A DNA stretch of 64,000 nucleotides, from NCBI RefSeq assembly GCF_000153325.1, contig NZ_CH724141.1, positions 692,709 to 756,708 on the forward strand, read 5' to 3'. The DNA is from Photobacterium sp. SKA34. GTDB taxonomy: Bacteria; Pseudomonadota; Gammaproteobacteria; Enterobacterales; Vibrionaceae. The position numbers and the translations under genes are program-made. Shown here one piece after another: positions 26,872 to 37,984 of this stretch. Positions within the stretch are counted from its first letter, which is position 1. Every line of letters begins with the position of its first letter. Under the pieces are notes generated by a model. That model ran no database searches, was not told the origin of the DNA, and saw only the letters and a list, made by a program, of their open reading frames with translations.

Positions 26872-28989
26872 TCATCTATTTGAAATCGCTATCAAAGATT
26901 CAATTTCAGTGATTTGAGACCATATATCTAACAACAACATATGTTCAAATGGTCGCCAACGGACTTCTGCTGATGATAAAACATGACTAAGAGATTCATT
27001 GATTTCTATCCAGTATTGATCCCCTAAGTAAGTCTCTTCAGGTACCGGCTGAGTTAAGTAGTATCTGTGTGTATCTCCTTGATAAAGCGCCCAGTTAAAC
27101 GAAGTATTTCGCTTATGCCAATATGGCAAACCTTGAACCCATGATTGATTGGAATAATATAAGTAGGATTTATCTAAAAATGCGTTAAATAAAACACCAT
27201 GAGGTTGAGAAGGCCACACAGCCTGTTGCCACTGTAAAGGTAAAAAGTTAATCGATTGGTGCTGACGCTGCTCATATTGAAATCGAAAAATAAAATCACC
27301 AAGTTTCGCCCAAGCAACTTGGATATCCTCTTTAAACATGCGCGATTGAATGAGTCTAAATAAATGAGGCTTCGCCTGCTGTGCCGATAAATGCACAGGG
27401 ATCTGCTCTAAAATCTCAATTAAGTCAGGCATATCACGTCTAATCACAGCCAATGAGGGATTACCTTTGTATGGTAGTGCTGAAAACCCTATATCTTGCC
27501 TTTTTTGCCACTGTATCCAGAGATTAAGGTAAGGCTCATCAAGTTCATCATTTGTCCAACCGTGACTGATTCGCTCCGAGATATAATGATGCATATCCTT
27601 AGTGAACAATGGCTCAGATAGCTGTTGTAGCAAAGGATCTGAAGATTCGTCAAAGAAGACTTCTTTACCGTCATAATACTGGCAAGTGTAAAGCCCGCAG
27701 ATAAGATCACCAGCACCAACAAGAAAACGTCCTGTTTGCTGCTCTTCTTCAGTGGCTTCTCTTTGTAAAATTGATAACGCAAAATTATTAATCGCAATAC
27801 GACGCGCACGCTGATAAAGATATTGCTGATAGAGACCGATATTTTCATTATTCAAACTATCATCAATAATCTTCTCAATACTGCTATTTTTGAGTTCAAG
27901 CAGTTTGCTGCGCCACTGAATAATATGTGTCAGCGCATTGTCGACAATTTTCTGCTTATGAGAAAAAACCGTTTCACGAATTTGTTCTATGTGTCGATAT
28001 TTACCAATACCATATAGGCTTCCAACATTGCCCATTAACATTTGGTAGCTACATTTCCTTAGCGCATGGCGAGTTTCGATAGACGAGATCCCCAAGCGTT
28101 CTAGTTCAGATTTCAACGACTGCTTTTCATTAATACAAGCGACATCACCAAACTTGTTAACCACGTGAGAAGGGCGATTGTATTGCTCAAACATGATGTT
28201 TACGTGGTCTATATCAATAGCAGACATTGTTCTGTTCAGTACTGTCTGCAATTCTAATACTTTGGCACTGTAAGTTGCATCGTAATGAAGTAAATGTATA
28301 GAGGCGAGCCTCTCCACTAACTCATTAACATGCTGCTTTAATTGCTGATGTTGTTGCTCAATAGCTTGCGCTGAAGCCGTGTTTATCCTAAATAAAACAG
28401 AATCTTGACCATAGCTATAGTGACCATTCTCCAGCCATTGATTAAAGCGCTTTTCAGGACTATCTAACGTTGAAAGGTAATCATAATAACCAATAGCAAA
28501 ACCAATAAATGGGATAGGCTCTGCGGTTACACTCAGTCGATGTAGATCGCTGGCAGAGTCATCCCACATAGTACGGGTTAATTTCTCAATCCAAGGCGCA
28601 AATAAGACAATATCAAACACCGCAGATAATGCACGTCCCCCATTTTTTGCGGCCTGCCATAATGCTTGACGCTCAAAGACATGCTCTAATTGAGACATTC
28701 TTTTGGCACTTAAAGGCTGATCTTCTTTATTGTTTACAGCCTCCCAAAGCCCTTCCCAATGCTCAGGTACAAATGTTTGCTCACTGATAGGAAGAATTAA
28801 ACTTGGTATTTTATTTAATGCCGCAATTTCTCTAACATCATTAAGTTCACTGTTAAACTCTCTATCTAATCTTGAAAGCCAATCATGCTCTTCTTCTAGG
28901 GTATTTTCCCCTAACTGGCACATATTTGTTGCCTGTACATTAAAGCAAATAAAGAGACACCAAAATATTGTTAGGCATTTCATCTTCAT
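26872..28989 (-). CDS. Secreted protein of unknown function coupled to the M91 protease gene
   Basis: A ~705-aa protein with a signal peptide (MKMKCLTIFW... to VQA, about 20 residues). I do not recognise its family. The body is largely helical with several possible coiled-coil stretches (residues ~220-260 and ~340-400), one more hydrophobic segment near residues 125-170 (DIVLFAPW, PIPFIGFAIGYYDYL), and an aromatic-rich C-terminal part. Cysteines are few but some could pair. The ATG at 28989 overlaps the stop of the upstream M91 gene (TAATG) with GGAG five bases before, so the two are translationally coupled. A toxin partner, translocation or immunity role is possible but is inference only. 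Confidence 0.65.
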   Translation of the reverse strand: MKMKCLTIFWCLFICFNVQATNMCQLGENTLEEEHDWLSRLDREFNSELNDVREIAALNKIPSLILPISEQTFVPEHWEGLWEAVNNKEDQPLSAKRMSQLEHVFERQALWQAAKNGGRALSAVFDIVLFAPWIEKLTRTMWDDSASDLHRLSVTAEPIPFIGFAIGYYDYLSTLDSPEKRFNQWLENGHYSYGQDSVLFRINTASAQAIEQQHQQLKQHVNELVERLASIHLLHYDATYSAKVLELQTVLNRTMSAIDIDHVNIMFEQYNRPSHVVNKFGDVACINEKQSLKSELERLGISSIETRHALRKCSYQMLMGNVGSLYGIGKYRHIEQIRETVFSHKQKIVDNALTHIIQWRSKLLELKNSSIEKIIDDSLNNENIGLYQQYLYQRARRIAINNFALSILQREATEEEQQTGRFLVGAGDLICGLYTCQYYDGKEVFFDESSDPLLQQLSEPLFTKDMHHYISERISHGWTNDELDEPYLNLWIQWQKRQDIGFSALPYKGNPSLAVIRRDMPDLIEILEQIPVHLSAQQAKPHLFRLIQSRMFKEDIQVAWAKLGDFIFRFQYEQRQHQSINFLPLQWQQAVWPSQPHGVLFNAFLDKSYLYYSNQSWVQGLPYWHKRNTSFNWALYQGDTHRYYLTQPVPEETYLGDQYWIEINESLSHVLSSAEVRWRPFEHMLLLDIWSQITEIESLIAISNR

Positions 28990-30563
28990 TACAGGCTCCA
29001 ACATTTTTTTGATTTAGGTAATGCGGAGTTAGCCACAAGTGTCACATTGTCTTGTTCTGCAAGCGTCGACCAACGTAAGCGATTTGGATAAAGCAAACTT
29101 TCAGAGGGAAGTATTGAACGTGAAATACGGTTAACGACCAGTCTTTTTCCTCCAGCAGATATGTATTCAGATATCGCCAACGAAGAAAGATCATGGTGCG
29201 TAGAAAGAAGAATAATTTGATTAGCCTTGGTCACTATTTCTAGCTCTGTACCAATGATCTCACTAGCATTCATTTCAATAACAGTTAACGCATATTGATT
29301 TTTTCTTATACTCACTAGCGCTTTTTCTATAGTTATTATTGTTAACTGTTGCTCAAATTCTGATAAGGCAGAAAATTCATCACCCTTCACTAAGACAACA
29401 TGTTGCTCTGATTTAGCTGCCAACTCTAAAGCTGTTCGCAACACCTTATCTAATTTTGGAAAACCGTTTTTTCTCTCGATGAGGCTCGTACTTATCAACA
29501 TTGGTGACTGAGGCGAGCGACTGAGCACATCACTAATGATTGCGGTATTCAATGATGAACGACTCAATGAATATGAACTTTGCTTTGCTTGTTTCAGCGT
29601 AATATTTGTCGGCGTTGAAGTGTAGCTGATCATCGAACCGGGCCAATACATATCACGAGCATGAGCACCTAACTCCATTGATAAATGATATTCAGAGACT
29701 GGCACCTCTAATTTTAAGAGTTGAATATTAGTTTTAATACGGCTGTATTCAGCTTTAGAAACACGATGTTCTTTAATAGCTTGTTCCCACACACTGATGA
29801 TGCTTTGCCTTCTATCAATGGCTGCTTCTCGTGTTGTGGTGAGTGTTTTTAAACTCGTACTCCCCTTTTGATATGCCACTACAGTTGCCTCGATTTCACG
29901 TCGCATTAAGTTAAACTCAACCACCTCCCCTTCTGCAAACTCCTCACCTTGGTGATTCATACCAGCAATGGGAGCTCGATGACGAACGGGTTGTGTTCCA
30001 ACAGGTAAACCACCGGTTAATTAATCACGGGCATGGATTAGTTCATGACCAAGTGCAATAGTAGGATCAATCGCAATATCAAGACCTGGGAGCATTACTG
30101 TGTTTTCAATGTCAAAGTAAATTGCAGCAGGAACCTCGAGACCATTTGATTGATGCCCCATAAAATGCGATGACGTGATCAATGGTTCAGTAACAAACTG
30201 CTTTCCGCTCTGAGATGGCCTAATAACTACATGTATCTTCTCCATTGTCGCTGCATTTTGTCCAATTGATATAAATGCTAACGCTCGCTCTCCTTGGGGT
30301 AAGGAAAGTGGATGATAATGCGAAACTTGTTTGATGATCGCTTTCCCTGTTCGGGTATGCTTTAAGTTTTCAAATAGCGTTGAAATACCGAGAAGAAAAT
30401 CTTCCGAGTCCGTTTGAATATAAATTCCTTTTTCAACTTTAAATAAATAGCCACCTTGATCAGCAACATCAATAATATTTTCACCATCAGGAGGGCCAAA
30501 ATAGAGTGATGCCTGAGCGCAAGTAGCTAAGCAAAGTAAAACTATTGCTGATAATATTTTCAT
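28989..30563 (-). pseudogene. M91 (NleD-like) zinc metallopeptidase, interrupted by an in-frame stop
   Basis: One reading frame from 30563 to 28989 is broken only by a TAA at 30021-30023. The N-terminal 180 residues have a signal peptide (~1-18) and end in the zinc motif HELIH (173-177) followed by ARD. The stop takes the place where M91 proteins often have Tyr, and the same frame goes on as LTGGLPVGTQPV and then EEFAEGEVVEFNLMRREIEA, matching the family's downstream Glu-rich, Asn-Arg region that supplies the third zinc ligand. The next ~270 residues are of unknown function. M91 enzymes such as NleD cut host MAP kinases. As written the protein loses part of its active site; TAA for TAT/TAC is a one-base change. 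The second half could start again at ATG 29960. Confidence 0.75.
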
Positions 30564-30701
30564 AGTTATTTTTTATAATAGAAGTAAGCGACTTCTTAAA
30601 TGAGAGATAACGAAAAGGGAAAAAGCACTCACTAGTGAACTGTTACTCATTACAGCTCACTCGACAAATGAGTGCGATTTATACTCGTTGAAAAATGATG
30701 A

Positions 30702-31511
30702 TTAAAATGAACATCGACTGGCATAAATGGCGTTAATCCATTGAGGATTATCGATAAAAGGGTTTCTATTACCCTGCCACATTACTGCTTTTTCATGACG
30801 AAGCCTTTCCCATTCGTCAACAGGATCTGCATTATGCCATTGCAGTAATGAACATAATTTACCAATCTTTGGCTCACCAGAGTGAGTGGAGGTATCGTCC
30901 GCAATAAAAAGATCAGGCATATTCGCATCCAGTCCTTCATAACGCACTGCCATGTAGAAAATAGCCCGAGCAACGTCACCTTTCACCGCATCACGAGGTT
31001 CAAAGCTGTCATTATCTGTTTTATTAAATGGCGATTTTGTTAATGGTTTACCACCAAAATCAAAAGCTTTATTGGAGCGGATAGAATTGATCTGCACATC
31101 GGTAGGTTGTAAGTGATGGATATCGGTATACCCCCACTGATTCTTTCGCTTAAAACCTAATGATTTAGGCCACAAATGCTCGCGATTCCATGCGTCTTTG
31201 TTATTGTTTCCTGACGCAGTAAAGCTTTTTGATTGGGAACGACCGCTATAAAAAAGAATCACATTGTCCGTATTATTTGGGTCTTCATTCGTATCTTTAA
31301 GCGCAGACCAAACTTCATTGTAAGTTAACTGTTTTTGACCTCGTGAAGCGATAATAGAAAGCATACTTTTAAGTGCTTTTCCTTCCATCCCTTTCGCTTC
31401 AATATAATAGTCATCAATATAAGTATTATCGGCAATGCAACTAAAACTGATTGTCGCCGTAAAAAAACCAATCCAGATCTTAAAACATTTCTTTTTTTTA
31501 TTTATTTTCAT
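30702..31511 (-). CDS. endA: Endonuclease I (EndA/NucM family), periplasmic
   Basis: A ~269-aa nuclease with a basic N terminus and signal peptide (cleaved about IADN). The family motif is clear: DAWNREHLWPKSLGF, with the His-Glu-His centre, then DIHHLQPTDVQINSIRSN, and the C-terminal WQGNRNPFIDNP. EndA enzymes degrade DNA in the periplasm or outside. ATG 31511 is chosen because AAAGG lies five bases upstream; GTG 31526 gives a longer form. It stands alone in its transcript. Confidence 0.92.
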   Translation of the reverse strand: MKINKKKKCFKIWIGFFTATISFSCIADNTYIDDYYIEAKGMEGKALKSMLSIIASRGQKQLTYNEVWSALKDTNEDPNNTDNVILFYSGRSQSKSFTASGNNNKDAWNREHLWPKSLGFKRKNQWGYTDIHHLQPTDVQINSIRSNKAFDFGGKPLTKSPFNKTDNDSFEPRDAVKGDVARAIFYMAVRYEGLDANMPDLFIADDTSTHSGEPKIGKLCSLLQWHNADPVDEWERLRHEKAVMWQGNRNPFIDNPQWINAIYASRCSF

Positions 31512-31770
31512 CATAACCTTTATCACAAAGCTAATTTTTACTTGCGAGCATACTCAACGTAAATTAACTAGCACGCAACAAGAAAGCCCAATAAATGTGA
31601 CAGAGAATGCTTTTATGGAACGCTTATGTACAATAATATATACACAGAAAATAAATTCTATTTATAAACCCATTGGATTAAGCTGCAATAATTATCATTA
31701 TGCAGCTTAAGTAGCCAGCGTCTGACTTAGCATCACTTCACGCGAAAAATAAAAAGATCAGATTTTTATT

Positions 31771-33040
31771 TCAATCTTTTGAAAAATTAAAGATCTCTAG
31801 CTTCGTTTCAAGAATTTGATTGGCAATATATTTATGAATTGCTGTTGTGGGGTGAGTTACTCCCCAAAAGATATATTTATCTGAACCATGATAAGCACAT
31901 TCATTGGTTAAATTATGTCGATAGAGGTAATCTTTCGCTGAACTACGACTAATATTTAAACAAGCATCTTTGGCATTTTCAAAACCATATAATTGAGGTT
32001 GGGCGATGAGCTCCTCAAAAGTATCATATGCATCAAAAAGAATAACGTTTAACCCTTTTTCTTTGTAAAGGCGAGATTGCTCTGTAATAAATGCATTAAA
32101 AGCTAAGATTTTAGCTCTTACTGTATTAATTTCATTTGGGGTTGAGTATTTAAATTGCGGCGCCTTTGTCGCATCGGGCAAAGTGAATAATAAAAGGTTA
32201 TTAACGCCCGATTCGGTCAAACGAATCAATGCACTACTCAAGTCTGCTTTTACATCTGCCACCTCACGACCGTAATTCATAAAGTCATTAAGGCCAAATT
32301 CAAGTGTGATCAAACTATTTTCAGGGTGATAGTTTTTTGCCATTTTCATATAGGTTAAGTAAGACGTAACTTGAGCATAAATACCGGTTAATACCAAGTA
32401 CTGGGTTAGTTCCAGCTGCGCCACCCACCGCCCAATTATAAAGGGAAATGGCTTTTCCATGAGCTAGATACTCTGTCCACACATAGCCATTAGAAGAATG
32501 TCCTAAGAACCAAGAATTTCGATTTGGAAATACCCATTGAGAAGCATTATAAATATTTCCCGTATCAGATAGGCTGTCACCAAAAGCAATAATACGATTA
32601 ATTACATGTTTATTAACGTCATCATTTGTCCAAATATCATGGTTATACGAATACCGATTATCAGAAGCATAGAAAAGGAAATCAGCAGTATCATGATTTA
32701 CGCCTAATGTTTCTTTACATCTATGTTTAATTTCTGACTGAGAAACATTGGTGTAAAACATATTTTTCAACCTTCCCGAGGACCACCAATAACCATCAAT
32801 AGTAAAGTAATCACCTTTCTCATCACGCGCCCATTCCCATTCTGTTGCGGGATCATCATGTTTTTGTGCTGGCCGATACCAACATTTTACATAAGTATAA
32901 GTTTGCCTATTTTGAACATTAGCAATATAGCTGACGCTCATCATTTCTGGTGTAACTGGAATATTATCTGCAAACGCTGGTGTCACAGCCATCAAACTAG
33001 CTATGATTATCATTCTTGTCATAATTCGAAACTCACTCAT
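31771..33040 (-). pseudogene. tlh: Thermolabile-haemolysin-type SGNH lipase, frameshifted
   Basis: The minus strand encodes a lecithin-dependent haemolysin/phospholipase of the Vibrio TLH type: a signal peptide (to AFADN), the TLH N-terminal domain, then the SGNH motif FGDSLSDTGN and GGAAGTN. At that point the frame breaks: the conserved continuation QYLVLTGIY...TLEFGLNDFMNYGR is in the next frame. Removing one base from the GGG run at 32403-32405 (plus-strand view) restores a single ~420-aa protein ending with the catalytic His region GVTHPTTAIH. As written no active enzyme is made. ATG 33022 is an alternative start. Confidence 0.85.
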
Positions 33041-33153
33041 GCCGTTTAATATCAAAATCCATACTTGATTAACGGATACTAGATAGGAAAATAAGCCAGC
33101 AGATAAACTGACTTATTATGACGTTCTTACGTGTTAAAATGAGGTTGATCTTA

Positions 33154-33331
33154 TTAGTCTAAACGAAGCGTCAGTTTGGTATAGCGTGTGTAACCATGAA
33201 TCAAGACGTAATATGTGATACCCGGTTGGGCATATAAGTAACACATCTCATCATTCCCTGATCGGTTAGAGCTACAATCAAAGGCTGAGGTTGTCGGCTT
33301 TCTGTTAGCTCTTATATATAGATCGGCATCT
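33154..33331 (-). pseudogene. C-terminal PPC domain fragment of a secreted protein, cut by the IS
   Basis: From the IS edge a minus-strand frame reads DADLYIRANRKPT, CSSNRSGNDEMCYLYAQPG, YYVLIHGYT, then a stop. This is a bacterial pre-peptidase C-terminal (PPC) domain, common at the end of secreted metalloproteases and other exported enzymes. The rest of the gene is not on the far side of the IS, so the 5' part has been lost. Confidence 0.75.
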
Positions 33332-33339
33332 TGTAGTGG

Positions 33340-34517
<1,178 letters not shown>

Positions 34518-34576
34518 AGTGTCACCTGTTAACGTATGAAGTGATGATATCACCTCTAACTAAGTGACCAAATTCA

Positions 34577-36241
34577 CTATGCCACTACAGAGTGGCTGGC
34601 ATAAATAGCCGTCATAGAAAGGTTGATGTGCTTAAACTGATGCTTTAGTGAAGCGAGAGAAACAAGACCATACCCAACCACAAAGTGTGCAAAGGTGCGT
34701 CTTAATGAGTGTGTTGAAACACTCCAAAACAATTCACCTTTATCATTTGCTTTAATAGGGTTAAGTCTTTCCGCCACAATAGGATTTAATAGGTTGTTCA
34801 CCTCATCCATTTCATCAGGTATGTAACGAATATCGAGGTAATTACTATAAGATAAAAACAATAAAGTCAGATTCTGAGTATGCAAAACCACATCTTTCAA
34901 TTGACGCTTAATATTATTACCTGTGTTACTTCTCCCATCGAAACTAAATCGTGGACTAAGATGGATATTACCTGATTCATCACGATAACTATCGTTCAGT
35001 ACAGTTAAGACTAACAAGGCTTCTCTACAGACTGGCGCACATGCCCATACATCTTCTCTATCCAGTTTCTCTAATTTATTTGTCCAAGAGCGCATGGTGC
35101 AAAGTGTAATACCGTCAATATCAACCTCTTTGTAAGAGGTGTTATCAATTTGTGTCAGCTCACTTACCCGCATCCCCGTAAAAGCAGAGCAAGCGGCAAA
35201 GCAAGCGCCTTCGATGATTCTAAATTTATCGACAGCTTCTCTTTCTGTTATGTCGTTACATTTCGCATATTCTTTTACATCAAGGAGGGGATTATTGGTC
35301 TTGTAGACTTCAAGGACGGACTGATAAGCTTGATTTCGATACGTTATTTCAACGGCTTCCTGCGCCTTTTTCATGAAATCATCACGAATGTCCTCTTCAG
35401 AACATGTATTTTTATTTGCCCTTTCTTGTATATCGACATCCGTCGTCAGCTCTTGGTATAGCGCTTCGATTTCAGCACTTATATCTAAATCGACAAGTAA
35501 GGATTGATATTCACTTTCCACATCAGCATCAAAATCACGCCCATTCAAGAACTCCAAATAAGCTGATTCCACTTCATTAACAGTTCGAGATAAAAACTGC
35601 TCATAGATAACAGGAATAACCGTAGGGTAGTGACCTTTACCTTTACCGGCTATTTTTTTAGCTATCGTCCTTGCTGTTTGACCGTCTTGATAAGGAATAG
35701 TAAATCGCTGATGCTCAGGGAACTGAGGATTAACCTGCGTCAACACATTTAGCGCATCTAGCTTATGAGTAATTGTTTGTTCACCCAAACCTTTCAATGA
35801 CTCGATGATTTGCGAGAAAATAATTTCATTAGATAAATATCTAAAGCGGTTAATGCGAGTCCCTTTAAATATCCTTAATAAAGGGTTTAACTTCTTAAAT
35901 ATAACGATAATGGACTCAATCTTACGAAAAGTGCCAGCGCCTTCAACTTCCAGTAATGAACCTTTACCTCCCCAAATTAACCAATAGACTCTCTGCTTTA
36001 ATTCAAGCAGTAACTCAGGATTATGCTTTTGGGAGTGAAAGTTTATTATATAATCACTCTCTTTAGCCCCTTTCGTATTAAACAAGTCATTAAAGTTCCA
36101 TTTATCATCTTCAAAATAAGAGGCTGGGCTACCATCTTTTTTAACGCTCACCACTGTTCCTATTGTCGGCATCGTAAAGCTTGTGTCGGTTGATAACGAA
36201 TACTTATCAAATAAAGCATGATGATGACTAATACTGTACAT
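34577..36241 (-). CDS. Tyrosine recombinase, third of trio (IntB-like), 3' end cut by the IS
   Basis: A 554-codon frame whose last codons are inside the IS terminal repeat. Catalytic residues remain visible: Arg in FTGMRVSEL, HSLRRTF (His-x-x-Arg) and the Tyr in MTAIYASHS. The natural protein end after SHS is replaced by VVA and a stop from the IS. AAGGGA seven bases before the ATG overlaps the end of the upstream gene, so the trio is translated as a unit. Whether the shortened protein works is unknown. Confidence 0.8.
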   Translation of the reverse strand: MYSISHHHALFDKYSLSTDTSFTMPTIGTVVSVKKDGSPASYFEDDKWNFNDLFNTKGAKESDYIINFHSQKHNPELLLELKQRVYWLIWGGKGSLLEVEGAGTFRKIESIIVIFKKLNPLLRIFKGTRINRFRYLSNEIIFSQIIESLKGLGEQTITHKLDALNVLTQVNPQFPEHQRFTIPYQDGQTARTIAKKIAGKGKGHYPTVIPVIYEQFLSRTVNEVESAYLEFLNGRDFDADVESEYQSLLVDLDISAEIEALYQELTTDVDIQERANKNTCSEEDIRDDFMKKAQEAVEITYRNQAYQSVLEVYKTNNPLLDVKEYAKCNDITEREAVDKFRIIEGACFAACSAFTGMRVSELTQIDNTSYKEVDIDGITLCTMRSWTNKLEKLDREDVWACAPVCREALLVLTVLNDSYRDESGNIHLSPRFSFDGRSNTGNNIKRQLKDVVLHTQNLTLLFLSYSNYLDIRYIPDEMDEVNNLLNPIVAERLNPIKANDKGELFWSVSTHSLRRTFAHFVVGYGLVSLASLKHQFKHINLSMTAIYASHSVVA

Positions 36242-36244
36242 AAG

Positions 36245-37984
36245 TTATCCCTTAAAAATATCCGAGATAGAGTCCTCATCCCACAGGGGATGACAGCCCT
36301 GACGCTTCAGATAGGTTTCTGCGGCTTTGAGGTTTCTTTTTTTGAAGTGCTTTTTAATTTCAGTAATGGACGCTTGAACCTCACCAAAATTGTTAATGAA
36401 GTGCGTTAAATCTTTGTGCGCAATCAGCGCCTCTTTCAACCTGAGTTCAAATGAAAGAAAACGCCAAATATCATGAACTTCATCAATAACAGCAAAATTT
36501 CGACAGACGAAACATTTTATGACGTACCCACACCCTAAACCCTTTACATCATCCTCATCCAATAAACCCACATCCATGTTTGATTTATGGAATTCACGCT
36601 TCTGAGGTGTATCTTCCCCCTTGCAAACCCCACCATTAGAAATATCATCTACAGGATGTTTAGAAGCCTCTCTAAGTGCATCAGCTTCTTCTACAGATAA
36701 AACTTCACAGTGTTTAGCCTTTGTGGTGGCAATGGCAACCATAGCGCCACCTGTAGGGTTTTTACTGTAAGCGTACAATGTTGACGTTCCCATCGCCAAC
36801 TCAGGTCTCGCGACCTCTTTTGAATTCTTACCGTACTTATTATTATTCCAAGTAGACTCAGATTGATTACGTGTCCCCGCCATTGCACTTGGACGACCAA
36901 GCTTATTTTCTGCATAATTCTTCACGGAGGATTTCAATCGCTCACAATTTAAAGTGAAGCTGGCATTATTCGATACAGCCATTTTTAATGATACCGAGCG
37001 CCCCATTAGTTGTTGAATATAATGAAACAGATTCAACTGTGTGGGTGTTTTTCCGTTTCTACGGACAAACAAATAATGTTTATCCAATCCTAAATCTTCT
37101 GCGTTTAGCTTTGATAATTGAAAGTGCTCTTCAAAAAACGTTTTCGATGCTGCTCTTGGTGTAAACGAACGTGTCTCTTCTTTGTAACCACGAGTCTTTA
37201 ATCCCTTCACTGATATGCGATTGCCACCAACCTTATCAACCTTCCATTCATCTTCTATCACGTAAGTATTTAACGCCTCAGTTTGACCTGCTGCCGTGTA
37301 ATAGATGTATAGCAATACGGCATTATATATCAAGCAATTAAATGCAAACGTTCTTTGGTAATCACTGATAGACTCATCCAGATAACGCTTATACAGCGCC
37401 TTTCTATCTGATAGTAAGGCACGAGCAACTAACTTAAGCTCATCTTTGGTATAGTTGTTCGAATCAAGAGCAGCAGAGTTTGTATCAAGATTTCGACGTG
37501 CTTTGGGAATCACTCCTAAGCCAAACTTTTTTAGCATGGAGCTATACATAGAAGCCTCTTGCCCCAACGATTTCGCTGATTTAGATTGACCGTGTAACCC
37601 TATACCTGTTGTTCTGATTGATAGCCATTGAGCATGAATATAGGCAGCAGCCGTATCCACAGATAGCTCAACTTTTTTCTTACCTTTTTGCTCATTAAAG
37701 GCGTGGGATAATATAGCTCGAATGTATTTGAAATGATTAGTTTTCGATGTCTCAGACCACCCCGACTGCTCAACTTTAGAAATAAGAAAACGGACATGCT
37801 TTTGAGTCCTGTATTTTAGTAACTCTTGGAAGTCACAGGTATAATTAACCCCAAAACCATTTTTCCAGACATATTTCCATTGATGAATGGTTGTTAACGT
37901 ATTTTCCGACTGCATTTCATCCGTGGAAATAGAGCGGTAAGTGCGAGTATTTTCTGGTTTACTGCCATCTATTTGATCGGTCAT
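36245..37984 (-). CDS. Tyrosine-recombinase-fold protein, second of trio (no clear active site)
   Basis: A ~579-aa protein with recombinase-like layout: an N-terminal SAM-like DNA-binding part and a catalytic-like domain. The first Arg motif is replaced (YTAAGQTEAL in place of TGLRxxE) and I find no good HxxR...Y pair, so it looks catalytically dead. A Cys cluster (CGYVIKCFVCRNF) near residue 500 may bind zinc. It overlaps the first recombinase stop by four bases (ATGA) and is followed closely by the third. Trios of this order (active, inactive fold, active) are known from strand-biased circularizing integrative elements (intA-tfp-intB). Confidence 0.7.
   Translation of the reverse strand: MTDQIDGSKPENTRTYRSISTDEMQSENTLTTIHQWKYVWKNGFGVNYTCDFQELLKYRTQKHVRFLISKVEQSGWSETSKTNHFKYIRAILSHAFNEQKGKKKVELSVDTAAAYIHAQWLSIRTTGIGLHGQSKSAKSLGQEASMYSSMLKKFGLGVIPKARRNLDTNSAALDSNNYTKDELKLVARALLSDRKALYKRYLDESISDYQRTFAFNCLIYNAVLLYIYYTAAGQTEALNTYVIEDEWKVDKVGGNRISVKGLKTRGYKEETRSFTPRAASKTFFEEHFQLSKLNAEDLGLDKHYLFVRRNGKTPTQLNLFHYIQQLMGRSVSLKMAVSNNASFTLNCERLKSSVKNYAENKLGRPSAMAGTRNQSESTWNNNKYGKNSKEVARPELAMGTSTLYAYSKNPTGGAMVAIATTKAKHCEVLSVEEADALREASKHPVDDISNGGVCKGEDTPQKREFHKSNMDVGLLDEDDVKGLGCGYVIKCFVCRNFAVIDEVHDIWRFLSFELRLKEALIAHKDLTHFINNFGEVQASITEIKKHFKKRNLKAAETYLKRQGCHPLWDEDSISDIFKG

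Noticed and set aside
31435..31710. Plus-strand 91-codon frame upstream of endonuclease I
   Set aside because: Overlaps the endA signal-peptide region in antisense, no recognisable domain, poor start context.
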